DNA of 64,000 bases from Rhodovulum sulfidophilum DSM 1374. GTDB taxonomy: Bacteria > Pseudomonadota > Alphaproteobacteria > Rhodobacterales > Rhodobacteraceae. This document shows positions 57,165-64,000 of the stretch, piece by piece; positions within the stretch are counted from its first letter, which is position 1, and each line of letters opens with the position of its first letter. The stretch covers positions 2,666,001 to 2,730,000 of the forward strand of contig NZ_CP015418.1 in the NCBI RefSeq assembly GCF_001633165.1, in the 5' to 3' direction. The position numbers and the translations under genes were made by a program. The notes under the pieces were generated by a model. It saw only the letters and a program-made list of their open reading frames with translations. It was not told the origin of the DNA and made no database searches.

Positions 57165-58535
57165 ATGCTGAAGAACGACATGCTGGAACAGTGGGACCGG
57201 GAGAGTTTCTTCCACCCCTCGACCCATCTGGCGCAATTCGCCCGCGGCGAGGCGCCCGAGCGGGTGATCTCGGGCGGGCAGGGCGTGTTCATCGAGGACC
57301 GCGACGGCAACCGGCTGCTGGACGCCTTTGCCGGTCTTTACTGCGTGAATGTGGGCTATGGCCGAAGCGAGATTTCCGAGGCCATCGCCGAGCAGGCGCG
57401 CCAGCTCTCCTATTACCATGCCTATGTCGGCCACGGCACCGAAGCCTCGATCACGCTTGCCAAGATGGTCATGGACCGCGCCCCCGATCACATGTCCAAG
57501 GTCTATTTCGGTCTTGGCGGTTCGGATGCGAACGAGACCAACATCAAGCTCGTGTGGTATTACAACAACGTACGCGGGCGGCCTGCGAAGAAGAAGATCA
57601 TCAGCCGCTGGCGGGGCTATCACGGCTCGGGGCTGATGACGGGCTCGCTGACCGGGCTTGCGGGCTTCCACAACAAGTTCGACCTGCCGCTGGCGCCGAT
57701 CCTGCATACCGAGGCGCCCTATTACTACCGCCGCCCCGATCTCGACATGACCGAGGCCGATTTCGTCGCCCATTGCGCGGCCGAGCTCGAGGCGCTGATC
57801 GAGCGTGAGGGCCCCGACACCATCGCCGCCTTCATCGGCGAGCCGGTGCTGGGGACGGGGGGCATCGTGCCGCCGCCCGCGGGCTATTGGGAGGCGATCC
57901 AGCCGATCCTCGAAAAGCACGACATCCTCCTGATCGTCGACGAGGTCGTCACCGGCTTCGGCCGTCTGGGCGAGATGTTCGGGTCGTCGAAATACGGGCT
58001 GAAACCCGATCTCATCACCATCGCCAAGGGCCTGACCTCGGCCTATGCGCCGCTGTCGGGGTCGATCGTGTCGGACCGGATGTGGAAGGTTCTGGAAGAG
58101 GGCACCGACGAATTCGGCCCCATCGGCCATGGCTGGACCTATTCGGCGCACCCCATCGGCGCGGCGGCGGGTGTCGCCAACCTCAAGCTGATCGACGATC
58201 TGGGTCTGGTGAGGAACGCGGCCGAGACCGGCGGTTATTTCGTCAATGCGATGAAGACCGCGCTGAGCGAGCATGCCCATGTCGGCGACATCCGCGGCGA
58301 GGGGATGCTCTGCGCGGTCGAGCTGGTCGAAGACAAGGGCTCGCGGACCTTCTACGATCCGGCGGGCAAGGTCGCGGGCGCGGTCGTGGCCGAGATGGCG
58401 ACATCGGGCGTGATCGCCCGGGCCATGCCGCAGGGCGACATCATCGGTTTCGCCCCGCCGCTCTGCCTCTCGAAGGAAGAGGCCGACCGCGTGGTCGACG
58501 TGACAGCGAAGGCCGTCAAGGCGGTTCTGGGCTGA
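57165..58535 (+). CDS. Class III aminotransferase (omega-amino acid / diaminobutyrate type)
   Basis: A 456-residue PLP enzyme. The PLP lysine lies in LITIAKGLTSAYAPLSG, and the cofactor-binding Asp in LLIVDEVVTGFGRLGEMFGS; GLGGSDANETNIKLVWYY and HGWTYSAHPIGAAAGVANL complete the fold type I, class III pattern. It is likely to transfer the terminal amino group of an omega-amino acid to pyruvate or 2-oxoglutarate. Next to an ectoine-hydrolase-like gene it could be the diaminobutyrate transaminase (DoeD-like), but this is inference. AAAGGA lies about ten bases before the chosen ATG. Confidence 0.88.
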   Translation: MLKNDMLEQWDRESFFHPSTHLAQFARGEAPERVISGGQGVFIEDRDGNRLLDAFAGLYCVNVGYGRSEISEAIAEQARQLSYYHAYVGHGTEASITLAKMVMDRAPDHMSKVYFGLGGSDANETNIKLVWYYNNVRGRPAKKKIISRWRGYHGSGLMTGSLTGLAGFHNKFDLPLAPILHTEAPYYYRRPDLDMTEADFVAHCAAELEALIEREGPDTIAAFIGEPVLGTGGIVPPPAGYWEAIQPILEKHDILLIVDEVVTGFGRLGEMFGSSKYGLKPDLITIAKGLTSAYAPLSGSIVSDRMWKVLEEGTDEFGPIGHGWTYSAHPIGAAAGVANLKLIDDLGLVRNAAETGGYFVNAMKTALSEHAHVGDIRGEGMLCAVELVEDKGSRTFYDPAGKVAGAVVAEMATSGVIARAMPQGDIIGFAPPLCLSKEEADRVVDVTAKAVKAVLG

Positions 58536-58549
58536 CCCCAAACGGGAAG

Positions 58550-58572
58550 GGGCGCGCCGCCATGGCGCGCCC
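58550..58572. terminator. Hairpin between convergent aminotransferase and yrbL-like genes
   Basis: GGGCGCGCC (58550-58558) / GGCGCGCCC (58564-58572), a perfect 9-bp stem with a 5-nt loop, filling the gap between two convergent stop codons. It has no T tract, so it may act as a bidirectional block or 3' stabiliser. Confidence 0.5.
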
Positions 58573-58574
58573 GC

Positions 58575-59309
58575 TCAGGTCGCAGGGCGGTAGTCGTCCG
58601 CGAATTCGAACTGGCGCGCTTCGGGGCACCAGCGCAGGCCCCGGACCTTCTTGCCCTTGCGGAACCGGCTGTCCATTCCGCGTAGACGGATCCGGCGCGA
58701 ATAGGTGCGTGCGGTGATGGCATAGCGGTCGCCGAACCCGTCGACCAAGACCCATTGCGGTACGCGATTGCTGCCGGGACGGCTGGCGCCACGATATCCA
58801 TGGACGAAATTCGCAGGTCCCATATCGGCGGCGCAGATGCTGATGTCGTAAAGCCGCGCGACAAAGCGGTTCAGGCCTTTACGGTCGGCCTCTGTGAATG
58901 TTCCGGCCTCTATCCGCTGCTGCAGGTTGGGCGCGGTGCGCCCGGTCTCGTCGGTGATCCGCTCGGTCAGACAGCCATAGCCGAGACTGGTCTTAACAAA
59001 GCCGTAAAGATGCGCGACCGGCAGCTCGAAGCCCGGGTCGAAGAGGTTCTCCATCACCAGACGGCGGTATTCGTCATATTGCTTGGCAGTCGATCGGTAA
59101 CGTGAGGCGGGCAGAAACCTCTGCGACAGGTGCCCGAAGGTCCACCAACGGTTGAACATCTCGGTTTTGCGCCGCTTCAGCATCTTGATCAGGATATGCG
59201 AATAATCCGGATGCCGGAAAACCCAGCGTTCGCCGCCTTCGGCGATGCTGTCCTTCGGGTCGAGTGGAATAATGTCCTCGGAAGCGGCGGTCAGCGCGGT
59301 CTTGTTCAT
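58575..59309 (-). CDS. YrbL-like protein (PhoP regulon, kinase-like fold)
   Basis: A 244-residue protein similar in layout to YrbL of enterobacteria, a member of the PhoP regulatory network with a protein-kinase-like fold. Visible features are GGERWVFRHPDYSHILIKML (glycine loop and candidate Lys), KQYDEYRRLVMENL, the central LPVAHLYGFVKTSLGYGCLT, and SICAADMGPANFVHGY, which resembles a degenerate catalytic loop. The C-terminus is basic. The function is not established in any organism I know of. Confidence 0.75.
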   Translation of the reverse strand: MNKTALTAASEDIIPLDPKDSIAEGGERWVFRHPDYSHILIKMLKRRKTEMFNRWWTFGHLSQRFLPASRYRSTAKQYDEYRRLVMENLFDPGFELPVAHLYGFVKTSLGYGCLTERITDETGRTAPNLQQRIEAGTFTEADRKGLNRFVARLYDISICAADMGPANFVHGYRGASRPGSNRVPQWVLVDGFGDRYAITARTYSRRIRLRGMDSRFRKGKKVRGLRWCPEARQFEFADDYRPAT

Positions 59310-59455
59310 TTGGTGGTGACTTCTGCGAATAAGTAATCCCGCCCGGTCTGCAAGGGGCAGCTGAACTTATCTTTCATACGCCGCTTAATGACTGATTTCC
59401 ATGTGGAATTCCGGCAATGCCTGCGGCATCCTTGCCCGTGGCAAGCGCGCCGGGA

Positions 59456-60469
59456 TCAGCCGCCGGTATGGCTCATGTGGCGGCTGACCTGACCGTCGGC
59501 GCGCTGGCGCGAATAGTCGAAGTCATGGCCCTCGGGCTTGGCCGCGATGGCGGCGCGGATCGCCCCGATCAGCGGCGCGTTGCTGTCGGGATGCTCGCGC
59601 AGCGGCGCGCGCAGATCGGCGCGGTCCTCCTGCCCCAGGCACATGTAAAGCTCGCCCGTGCAGGTCAGCCGGACCCGGTTGCAGCTTTCGCAGAAATTAT
59701 GCGACAGCGGCGTGATGAAGCCGATCTTCTGCCCGGTCTCGGCCAGTCGCACATAGCGCGCGGGGCCGCCGGTGCGCTCGGCCAGATCGACGGTGGTGAA
59801 CCGTTCCTCGAGCTGCGCCCGCACCTCGCCCACCGACCAGTACTGGCCGACCCGGTAATCATTGCCGAGATCGCCCATCGGCATGACCTCGATGAAGGTC
59901 AGGTCCATGTCGCGGGACGCGCACCAGTCGACCAGATCGAACAGCTCGTCCTCGTTGAACCCCTTCAGCGCGACGGTGTTGATCTTGATCCGAAGCCCGG
60001 CCGCCTGCGCCGCGTCGATCCCGCGCATCACCTGCGCAAGCCGGCCCCAGCGGGTGACGCAGGCGAATTTCTCCTCGTTCAGCGTGTCGAGGCTGAGATT
60101 CACCCGGCGCACCCCGGCCGCATACAGCGCGGCGGCGTGCTTTTCCAGCTGCGAGCCATTGGTGGTCACGGTCAACTCGTCGAGCGCGCCGCTCTCGAGA
60201 TGGCGCCCCATGGCGCCGAAGAAGGTGAGGATATCGCGCCGGACCAGGGGCTCGCCGCCGGTGATCCGAAGCTTCTTCACCCCGAGCCCGATGAAGGTCG
60301 AACAGAGCCGGTCGAGTTCTTCCAGCGTCAGCAGCTCGCGCTTGGGCAGGAAGGTCATGTTCTCGGCCATGCAATAGACGCAGCGGAAGTCGCATCGGTC
60401 GGTGACCGAGACCCTGAGATAGGTGATCGCGCGGGCGAAGGGATCGACAAGGGGCGTCTGCTGCATCAT
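59456..60469 (-). CDS. moaA: GTP 3',8-cyclase (molybdenum cofactor)
   Basis: A 337-residue radical SAM enzyme making the first intermediate of molybdopterin from GTP. The N-terminal cluster motif is CDFRCVYC (Cys26, Cys30, Cys33). The second [4Fe-4S] cluster is held by [18 protein letters not shown], and the protein ends in the conserved di-glycine (SHTGG). [13 protein letters not shown] is the SAM-binding GGE motif. The start is uncertain: ATG at 60467-60469, or a GTG four codons upstream; neither has a clear ribosome binding site. A MobA-type gene lies 2 kb away. Confidence 0.94.
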   Translation of the reverse strand: MMQQTPLVDPFARAITYLRVSVTDRCDFRCVYCMAENMTFLPKRELLTLEELDRLCSTFIGLGVKKLRITGGEPLVRRDILTFFGAMGRHLESGALDELTVTTNGSQLEKHAAALYAAGVRRVNLSLDTLNEEKFACVTRWGRLAQVMRGIDAAQAAGLRIKINTVALKGFNEDELFDLVDWCASRDMDLTFIEVMPMGDLGNDYRVGQYWSVGEVRAQLEERFTTVDLAERTGGPARYVRLAETGQKIGFITPLSHNFCESCNRVRLTCTGELYMCLGQEDRADLRAPLREHPDSNAPLIGAIRAAIAAKPEGHDFDYSRQRADGQVSRHMSHTGG

Positions 60470-60571
60470 GTCGCATGACACTAAGGGCAGGGCAGACCTT
60501 CGGCAAGCGCCTTTCGGCTCGGGGTCGAAGCCGCTAGGCTGGAAACAAGGCTGCGATCAAGGAGACCGTCG

Positions 60572-61177
60572 ATGCCGCGCGATATCGGGCGCCCCAGAGC
60601 CGGGGCCAGAGCACCGGGAACAGCCCTCCGAGCTGACAGAAATGCCGGCCTTTTCCGGGGGCCGGGTCTTGGTCTGCCGGGGCTGGTAATGCCCGGTCTG
60701 GGGATGGCTGGTCTCCTCCTTGCGCTGGCCGGGTGCAACGCTGCCATGGCGCCCGGCGGAGAGGCGTCCCAACGCCCCGACGAGACCGCCCCGGGCGCCC
60801 CTTTGTCGGTGCTCGAAGCGCTTCCGCCCGAACCTGGCGATCCGGCTTCTGCAACGGATGGAATGGCCGGTGCCACCGCGCCTGCCGGGCTCGACGAGGC
60901 CTCGGCCCCGGTCTTCGGCTTCGAGCGCGATCTCGGCGTGACCACGGCCTCGCTCGGCGATCCGACCGATGCCGGTTTCTGGGCGTTGACCCCGCTTACC
61001 GACGAGATCCGCAGGGGGCGGCTGGCCGATCCGGTATCGGGCAAGAGCGTGCAGGTCGAACTGCGCCCGAGTGGCGGCGCAACCGGGGCGGGCACGCGGG
61101 TTTCGTTATCGGCGATGCGGGCGCTGGAGGTGCCGCTGATCTCGCTGACGAATCTCAAGGTCTACGCCTCGGAATGA
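60572..61177 (+). CDS. Putative lipoprotein of unknown function
   Basis: A 201-residue protein with a lipobox (LLALAGCN, Cys55) but an unusually long, Arg-rich N-terminus before it. The start at 60572 is well supported by AAGGAG seven bases ahead. After the Cys comes a disordered Pro/Ala/Glu-rich stretch, then a compact domain (LGVTTASLGDPTDAGFW... VSLSAMRALEVPLISLTNLK, VYASE) that I recognise as a recurring C-terminal unit of small lipoproteins in this group. No enzymatic motif is visible. It is divergent from moaA. Confidence 0.7.
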   Translation: MPRDIGRPRAGARAPGTALRADRNAGLFRGPGLGLPGLVMPGLGMAGLLLALAGCNAAMAPGGEASQRPDETAPGAPLSVLEALPPEPGDPASATDGMAGATAPAGLDEASAPVFGFERDLGVTTASLGDPTDAGFWALTPLTDEIRRGRLADPVSGKSVQVELRPSGGATGAGTRVSLSAMRALEVPLISLTNLKVYASE

Positions 61178-61737
61178 CGGGGCCGCGTTTCGGCAACCAC
61201 GTCACCTTTCCGGTCCGCCCGTCGCCGGGTCGCCAGCGAAAAGGCTGGTTCCGCGGCGTTTCCGGACAAAGGCCAGCCGGACGGCGTCGGCGACTGTCCC
61301 GATTGTGTTGAAAAACTCCGGAAGCGGATGAGAGATCGCCCGGGTTTGGAACGTCGTTCTTCAAAGCGGCAGCAAAGGTCCGATTGCGAGACGCGATTGC
61401 GGAAACGCGGAACCATGTCCCATGAGCTTTTGCTCTGCGCCCCCGCAGGCGAGTTTTTCAACAGTATCGGCCTGAAACTTGCCGCAGGCCCCACCGGTCC
61501 GCCATCGCCCTGACGGCAGATCGGAAACGGGGCGTGACTCCTGTCAAGCGATCCTTGCGCGTTTCGCGGGCAGTCGCGGTCAAAATCGGGCAAGGATCGG
61601 CCGCGGAGCGCGGAAAGACCGAAGACCGGGGCTTGCGCCCGGCGCGCGGCTTTTGCATAACGTCGCACCCGCTGGACAGGATCTGCCCAAGGCGGCACGA
61701 TCCAACGGCGCGCGCGTCTGAAAACCGAGGATGGAAG
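61178..61737. other. 560-bp intergenic region holding a MITE-like element
   Basis: No protein gene is credible here. The centre (61299-61470) is bounded by long inverted repeats; the rest shows nothing I can name. Confidence 0.55.
61299..61470. mobile_element. MITE-like element, 172 bp, 20-bp terminal inverted repeats
   Basis: The left end CCGATTGTGTTGAAAAACTC (61299-61318) and, inverted, the right end CCGATACTGTTGAAAAACTC (61451-61470) match at 18 of 20 positions. The inner 13 bp (TGTTGAAAAACTC) are identical. The 132-bp interior carries no transposase and no long open frame. This is the form expected of a non-autonomous transposable element mobilised by a full-length IS elsewhere. I cannot see an unambiguous target duplication. 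Confidence 0.65.
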
Positions 61738-62169
61738 ATGTCCGACGAGTCCGAGGCCTGGCACATGATGCCGGTGGCGATCCTGGCAATCCTCTGGAAC
61801 CTTGCCGGATGCGCCGATTACGTGATGACGCAATATGGCGTCGCCCCGTATCTGCAGCTTTTCACCCAGAGCCAGGCCGCGTATTTCACCTCGGTTCCGG
61901 CCTTTGTCGACGGCGCCTGGGCGGTCGCGGTCTGGGGCGGGCTGCTCGGCGCGGTGCTGCTGTTTCTCCGGGTCGGCGTGGCGCCCTGGATACTGGGCTT
62001 CTCGGCGCTGGGGATGACCGTCGCCGCCGTCTGGCTGATCGTCTTCGCCACCCCCGGCCTGACCGAGGTCGCGGGCTATTTCGGCGATGCGATGATCGCG
62101 GGCGCGGCGGCGATGGCGATCCTGTTCTATGCCTATGCAAGGCAGATGCGGGTCGCGGGAGAGATCTGA
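61738..62169 (+). CDS. Small four-span membrane protein of unknown function
   Basis: A 143-residue protein with four hydrophobic segments (AILAILWNLAGCADYVMTQY; VDGAWAVAVWGGLLGAVLLF; APWILGFSALGMTVAAVWLI; YFGDAMIAGAAAMAILFYAY). Short polar loops separate them, and the C-terminus ends YARQMRVAGEI. The start MSDESEAW follows GGAAG; longer upstream frames overlap the repeat-rich region and look artefactual. I recognise only a general family of small alphaproteobacterial membrane proteins. No operon partner is visible. Confidence 0.72.
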   Translation: MSDESEAWHMMPVAILAILWNLAGCADYVMTQYGVAPYLQLFTQSQAAYFTSVPAFVDGAWAVAVWGGLLGAVLLFLRVGVAPWILGFSALGMTVAAVWLIVFATPGLTEVAGYFGDAMIAGAAAMAILFYAYARQMRVAGEI

Positions 62170-62442
62170 ACATGGGTCGAAGGGCCTTTGTCCCTGCCGC
62201 GCCGCCCGGGCTCCGGGCCATGTGATCCTCCGGTTCGGGTCGCGCGCCAGCCGCGGAACGGAAGGACGGCTTCGCCTTGAGCGCGGCCACGGGCAGCTTT
62301 GCACCCGCGCCCTGCGAAGCTGGCCCGGAGGCTGAAAATCCCCGGCGGGTTCAGTCCATGCGAATGGATTTGCAACCTTCGGAGCCCGGAGCCGGACAGT
62401 TTCATCATCGGCCAAGGCCCGCCGGATGCCGGGACGGAACGC

Positions 62443-63051
62443 CTAGTGGCCGGTTTGCGCGCGCCAGGCCGCCCAGGCTTCGGGCGTGTCGAGATCGGTC
62501 ACGGCGCGCTCGCCCGGAAGGACGACCGGACAGACGGTCTCGGCGGCCAGCATATCGCGCCCACCAGTGTCGCCCGCAACCGCTTCGAGCCCCGGAAACA
62601 GACGCGCCGGAAACAGGACCGGATGCCCGGGGCGGCCATCCTCGGTGGTCGCGCGCAGGCACCGATCGGGCGCTTTGGCAAAAGCCTCGATCATCCGGAC
62701 GACATCGCCGGTCTCGATGTCGGGCATGTCCGGCAGCAACACCATCAGCCCGCGCGCCCCCGCCGCCCTGGCCGCCGCCGCGCCGGCGCGAAGCGAGGCG
62801 GCCATCCCCTCGGCCGGATCGACATAGGCGACCTTGAGGCGCGGCAGGGCGTCGAGCTGTTCGCCCCTCGGCCCGGCCGCATGGCGCGGCAAGGTCACCA
62901 GCACCAGCACCTGCGCTCCGCTTGCCCCCGCGGCCCGCACCTGACGGCGCAGGAGCGCCTCGCCCCCGACGCATTCAAGAAGCTTGTCGCGCCCATGCAT
63001 GCGAGACGAGGCTCCCGCGGCGGGAACCAGGATCAGGATGTCGGTCTTCAC
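62443..63051 (-). CDS. MobA/MocA-like nucleotidyltransferase
   Basis: A 202-residue NTP transferase. The nucleotide-binding start LILVPAAGASSRMHGRDKLL is the (L)AAGxSxRMG motif, LLPDMPDIETGDVVRMIEAF contains the metal-binding DMP, and GRPGHPVLFPARLFPGLEAV with GDTGGRDML is the MocA/MobA-like GHP...GD signature. Such enzymes add CMP or GMP to molybdopterin, often alongside xanthine dehydrogenase genes, which are not seen here. It uses a GTG start with GGGGGA upstream. The exact nucleotide is uncertain. Confidence 0.85.
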   Translation of the reverse strand: MKTDILILVPAAGASSRMHGRDKLLECVGGEALLRRQVRAAGASGAQVLVLVTLPRHAAGPRGEQLDALPRLKVAYVDPAEGMAASLRAGAAAARAAGARGLMVLLPDMPDIETGDVVRMIEAFAKAPDRCLRATTEDGRPGHPVLFPARLFPGLEAVAGDTGGRDMLAAETVCPVVLPGERAVTDLDTPEAWAAWRAQTGH

Positions 63052-63198
63052 GGCCGTTCCCCCTTTCGAACGGTCTGTGGCGATCGTCGCGGTCGTGCCG
63101 GTCCGCTTATTGCTTTTTGCGCAAAGCCGTATTTACGTCACATATTTGCCCGACAGCGGCGAAAAGCATTGAACATGCCATTCAAGGAGGACTGTCGG

Positions 63199-63474
63199 AT
63201 GGTCAGACAACTCAAGCAGGTGCTTCTCGGTCTTTGCCTTATCCTATGGGCAGGAAGCGCCGTCGCGCAAGCCCAGGTACAGGGGCAGGGGCCGATGCTG
63301 TCGGCCGCGCCATCGCCTGTCGAGCGGCTGCTTTCGGTCGGAAAGCCGCTTGAGGCGACCATTCATCAGGCCGCCTGCTGCAGGGTCTGCCGCAAGGGCA
63401 AGGCTTGCGGCGACAGCTGCATCAGTCGCGACCGGACATGCCGCAAGGGAGCCGGTTGCGCCTGTAACGGCTAG
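63199..63474 (+). CDS. Small secreted cysteine-rich protein
   Basis: A 91-residue protein with a signal peptide (MVRQLKQVLLGLCLILWAGS) and a C-terminal module holding nine cysteines in about 30 residues: ACCRVCRKGKACGDSC, ISRDRTCRKGAGCACNG. The spacing CC-x2-C-x5-C-x3-C recurs in small exported alphaproteobacterial proteins, probably as a metal site or disulfide knot. AAGGAGG lies eight bases before the ATG used, which rules out the in-frame ATG 8 codons upstream. It converges on the livM fragment with 8 bp between. Function unknown. Confidence 0.75.
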   Translation: MVRQLKQVLLGLCLILWAGSAVAQAQVQGQGPMLSAAPSPVERLLSVGKPLEATIHQAACCRVCRKGKACGDSCISRDRTCRKGAGCACNG

Positions 63475-63482
63475 CGGTCGGC

Positions 63483-64000
63483 CTAGCGTTCCGGGATCAG
63501 ACCGCGCGGGCTGAACCGCAGAACCACCAGCAGCACCACGCCCATGGTCAGCAGACGCATATGCGCCACGCTGTCCAGCAGATGGGTCTTCAGCGCCGAG
63601 CCATCGGCCATGCCCGAGGTGATCGCCCCCATGAACCAGGCGCCCAGGGGTTCGACCTGGACCCAGAGGAACCAGATCAGGAAGCCGCCCAGCACCGCGC
63701 CCCAGTTGTTGCCCGAGCCGCCGACGATCACCATCACCCAGATCAGGAAGGTGAAGCGCAGCGGCTGGAACGAGCCCGGGGTGAGCTGGCTGTCATAGGT
63801 GATCATCATTGCCCCCGCGAGCCCGCAGATCGCCGAGCCGAGCACGAAGACCTGCAGATGCCGGCGGGTGACATCCTTGCCCATGGCGGCGGCGGCGGTC
63901 TCGTTGTCGCGGATCGCCCGCATCATCCGGCCCCAGGGCGATTTCAGCGCCTTCTCGCTCAGCCAGAGCAGGGCGATCAGGACGACCGCGAAAAGCCCGG
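63483..64000 (-). CDS. Branched-chain amino acid ABC transporter permease LivM-like, partial
   Basis: The C-terminal 171 codons of a permease; the start lies beyond the right edge. The EAA-type loop SPWGRMMRAIRDNETAAAAM and the following GKDVTRRHLQVFVLGSAICG are characteristic of LivM/LivH-type permeases, as is VIVGGSGNNWGAVLGGFLIW near the end. It would form one half of an inner-membrane pore for branched-chain amino acids or amides such as urea; specificity cannot be read from this part. It ends with LRFSPRGLIPER and a TAG. Confidence 0.88.
   Translation of the reverse strand, partial: GLFAVVLIALLWLSEKALKSPWGRMMRAIRDNETAAAAMGKDVTRRHLQVFVLGSAICGLAGAMMITYDSQLTPGSFQPLRFTFLIWVMVIVGGSGNNWGAVLGGFLIWFLWVQVEPLGAWFMGAITSGMADGSALKTHLLDSVAHMRLLTMGVVLLVVLRFSPRGLIPER

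Noticed and set aside
61162..62415. A 417-codon minus-strand frame crossing the MITE-like element and the small membrane protein
   Set aside because: No protein-like blocks are visible; it spans inverted repeats and an antisense gene.

Overview
The window looks like chromosomal DNA of an alphaproteobacterium of the Rhodobacteraceae type. The evidence is high GC throughout, an adjacent sciP/ctrA pair, an alphaproteobacterial LexA operator (GTTC-N7-GTTC), a usg gene, a dctPQM C4-dicarboxylate TRAP operon and a secreted protein with a C-terminal VPLPA sorting signal. I cannot assign genus or species. Most of the window is ordinary core genome, with one clearly accessory segment at about 46.3-54.5 kb.

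Layout. 0-3.6 kb: an ArsR-type fragment cut by the left edge, speD (minus), a choice-of-anchor A/VPLPA protein, and rplM-rpsI with a strong terminator. 4-11.4 kb (minus): a dipeptide-type ABC importer (two fused ATPases, two permeases, a Tat-exported binding protein) behind an AraC regulator. 11.4-24.7 kb: miaA (minus) divergent from the envelope and translation run pyrH-frr-uppS-cdsA-dxr-rseP-bamA-ompH-fabZ-lpxA-lpxI-lpxB, without lpxD. 24.7-33.2 kb: a DUF2059 protein and mnmA (minus), sciP-ctrA, ligA-recG, a tiny LexA-box gene and fpr (minus). 33.6-37.7 kb: a Crp/Fnr-like regulator and dctPQM. 37.8-46 kb: a NifU/IscU-like scaffold, hisI, gluQ, a Pmp3-like protein, trmFO, gyrA, usg, a DsbB-like protein and a YqaA-family protein. 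46.3-54.5 kb: tRNA-Leu(CAA) followed by a relic island made of a broken integrase start, a doubly frameshifted IS5-family element, truncated phage tail genes, a TonB-dependent receptor divergent from a class III binding protein, and IS3-family debris. 54.5-64 kb: an M20 deacetylase and an ectoine-hydrolase-like M24 enzyme divergent from a class III aminotransferase, then yrbL, moaA, a lipoprotein, a MITE-like element, a small membrane protein, a MobA-like transferase, a Cys-rich secreted peptide and a livM fragment cut by the right edge.

How the genes work together. The 12-25 kb block makes the isoprenoid carrier, CDP-diacylglycerol, lipid A precursors and the outer-membrane assembly machine, together with UMP kinase and ribosome recycling factor. 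The 26-32 kb block joins cell-cycle control (CtrA and its inhibitor SciP) to DNA repair (LigA, RecG) and ends in a 40-residue membrane peptide directly behind LexA-type operators, which resembles a division-checkpoint peptide. The TRAP and Dpp systems import dicarboxylates and peptide-like solutes.

The observations I consider most worth following are: (1) the 40-residue single-span peptide behind an exact SOS box; (2) a pair of related palindromic insertions of about 40 nt, sharing a GGTCCG-r-G-s-GAC core, each interrupting a different transposase gene in the island; (3) a 172-bp MITE-like element; (4) the island-borne receptor/binding-protein pair; (5) an ectoine-degradation-like trio with an ArgE-type deacetylase. 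Gene calls rest on reading motifs by eye. No database search was run.
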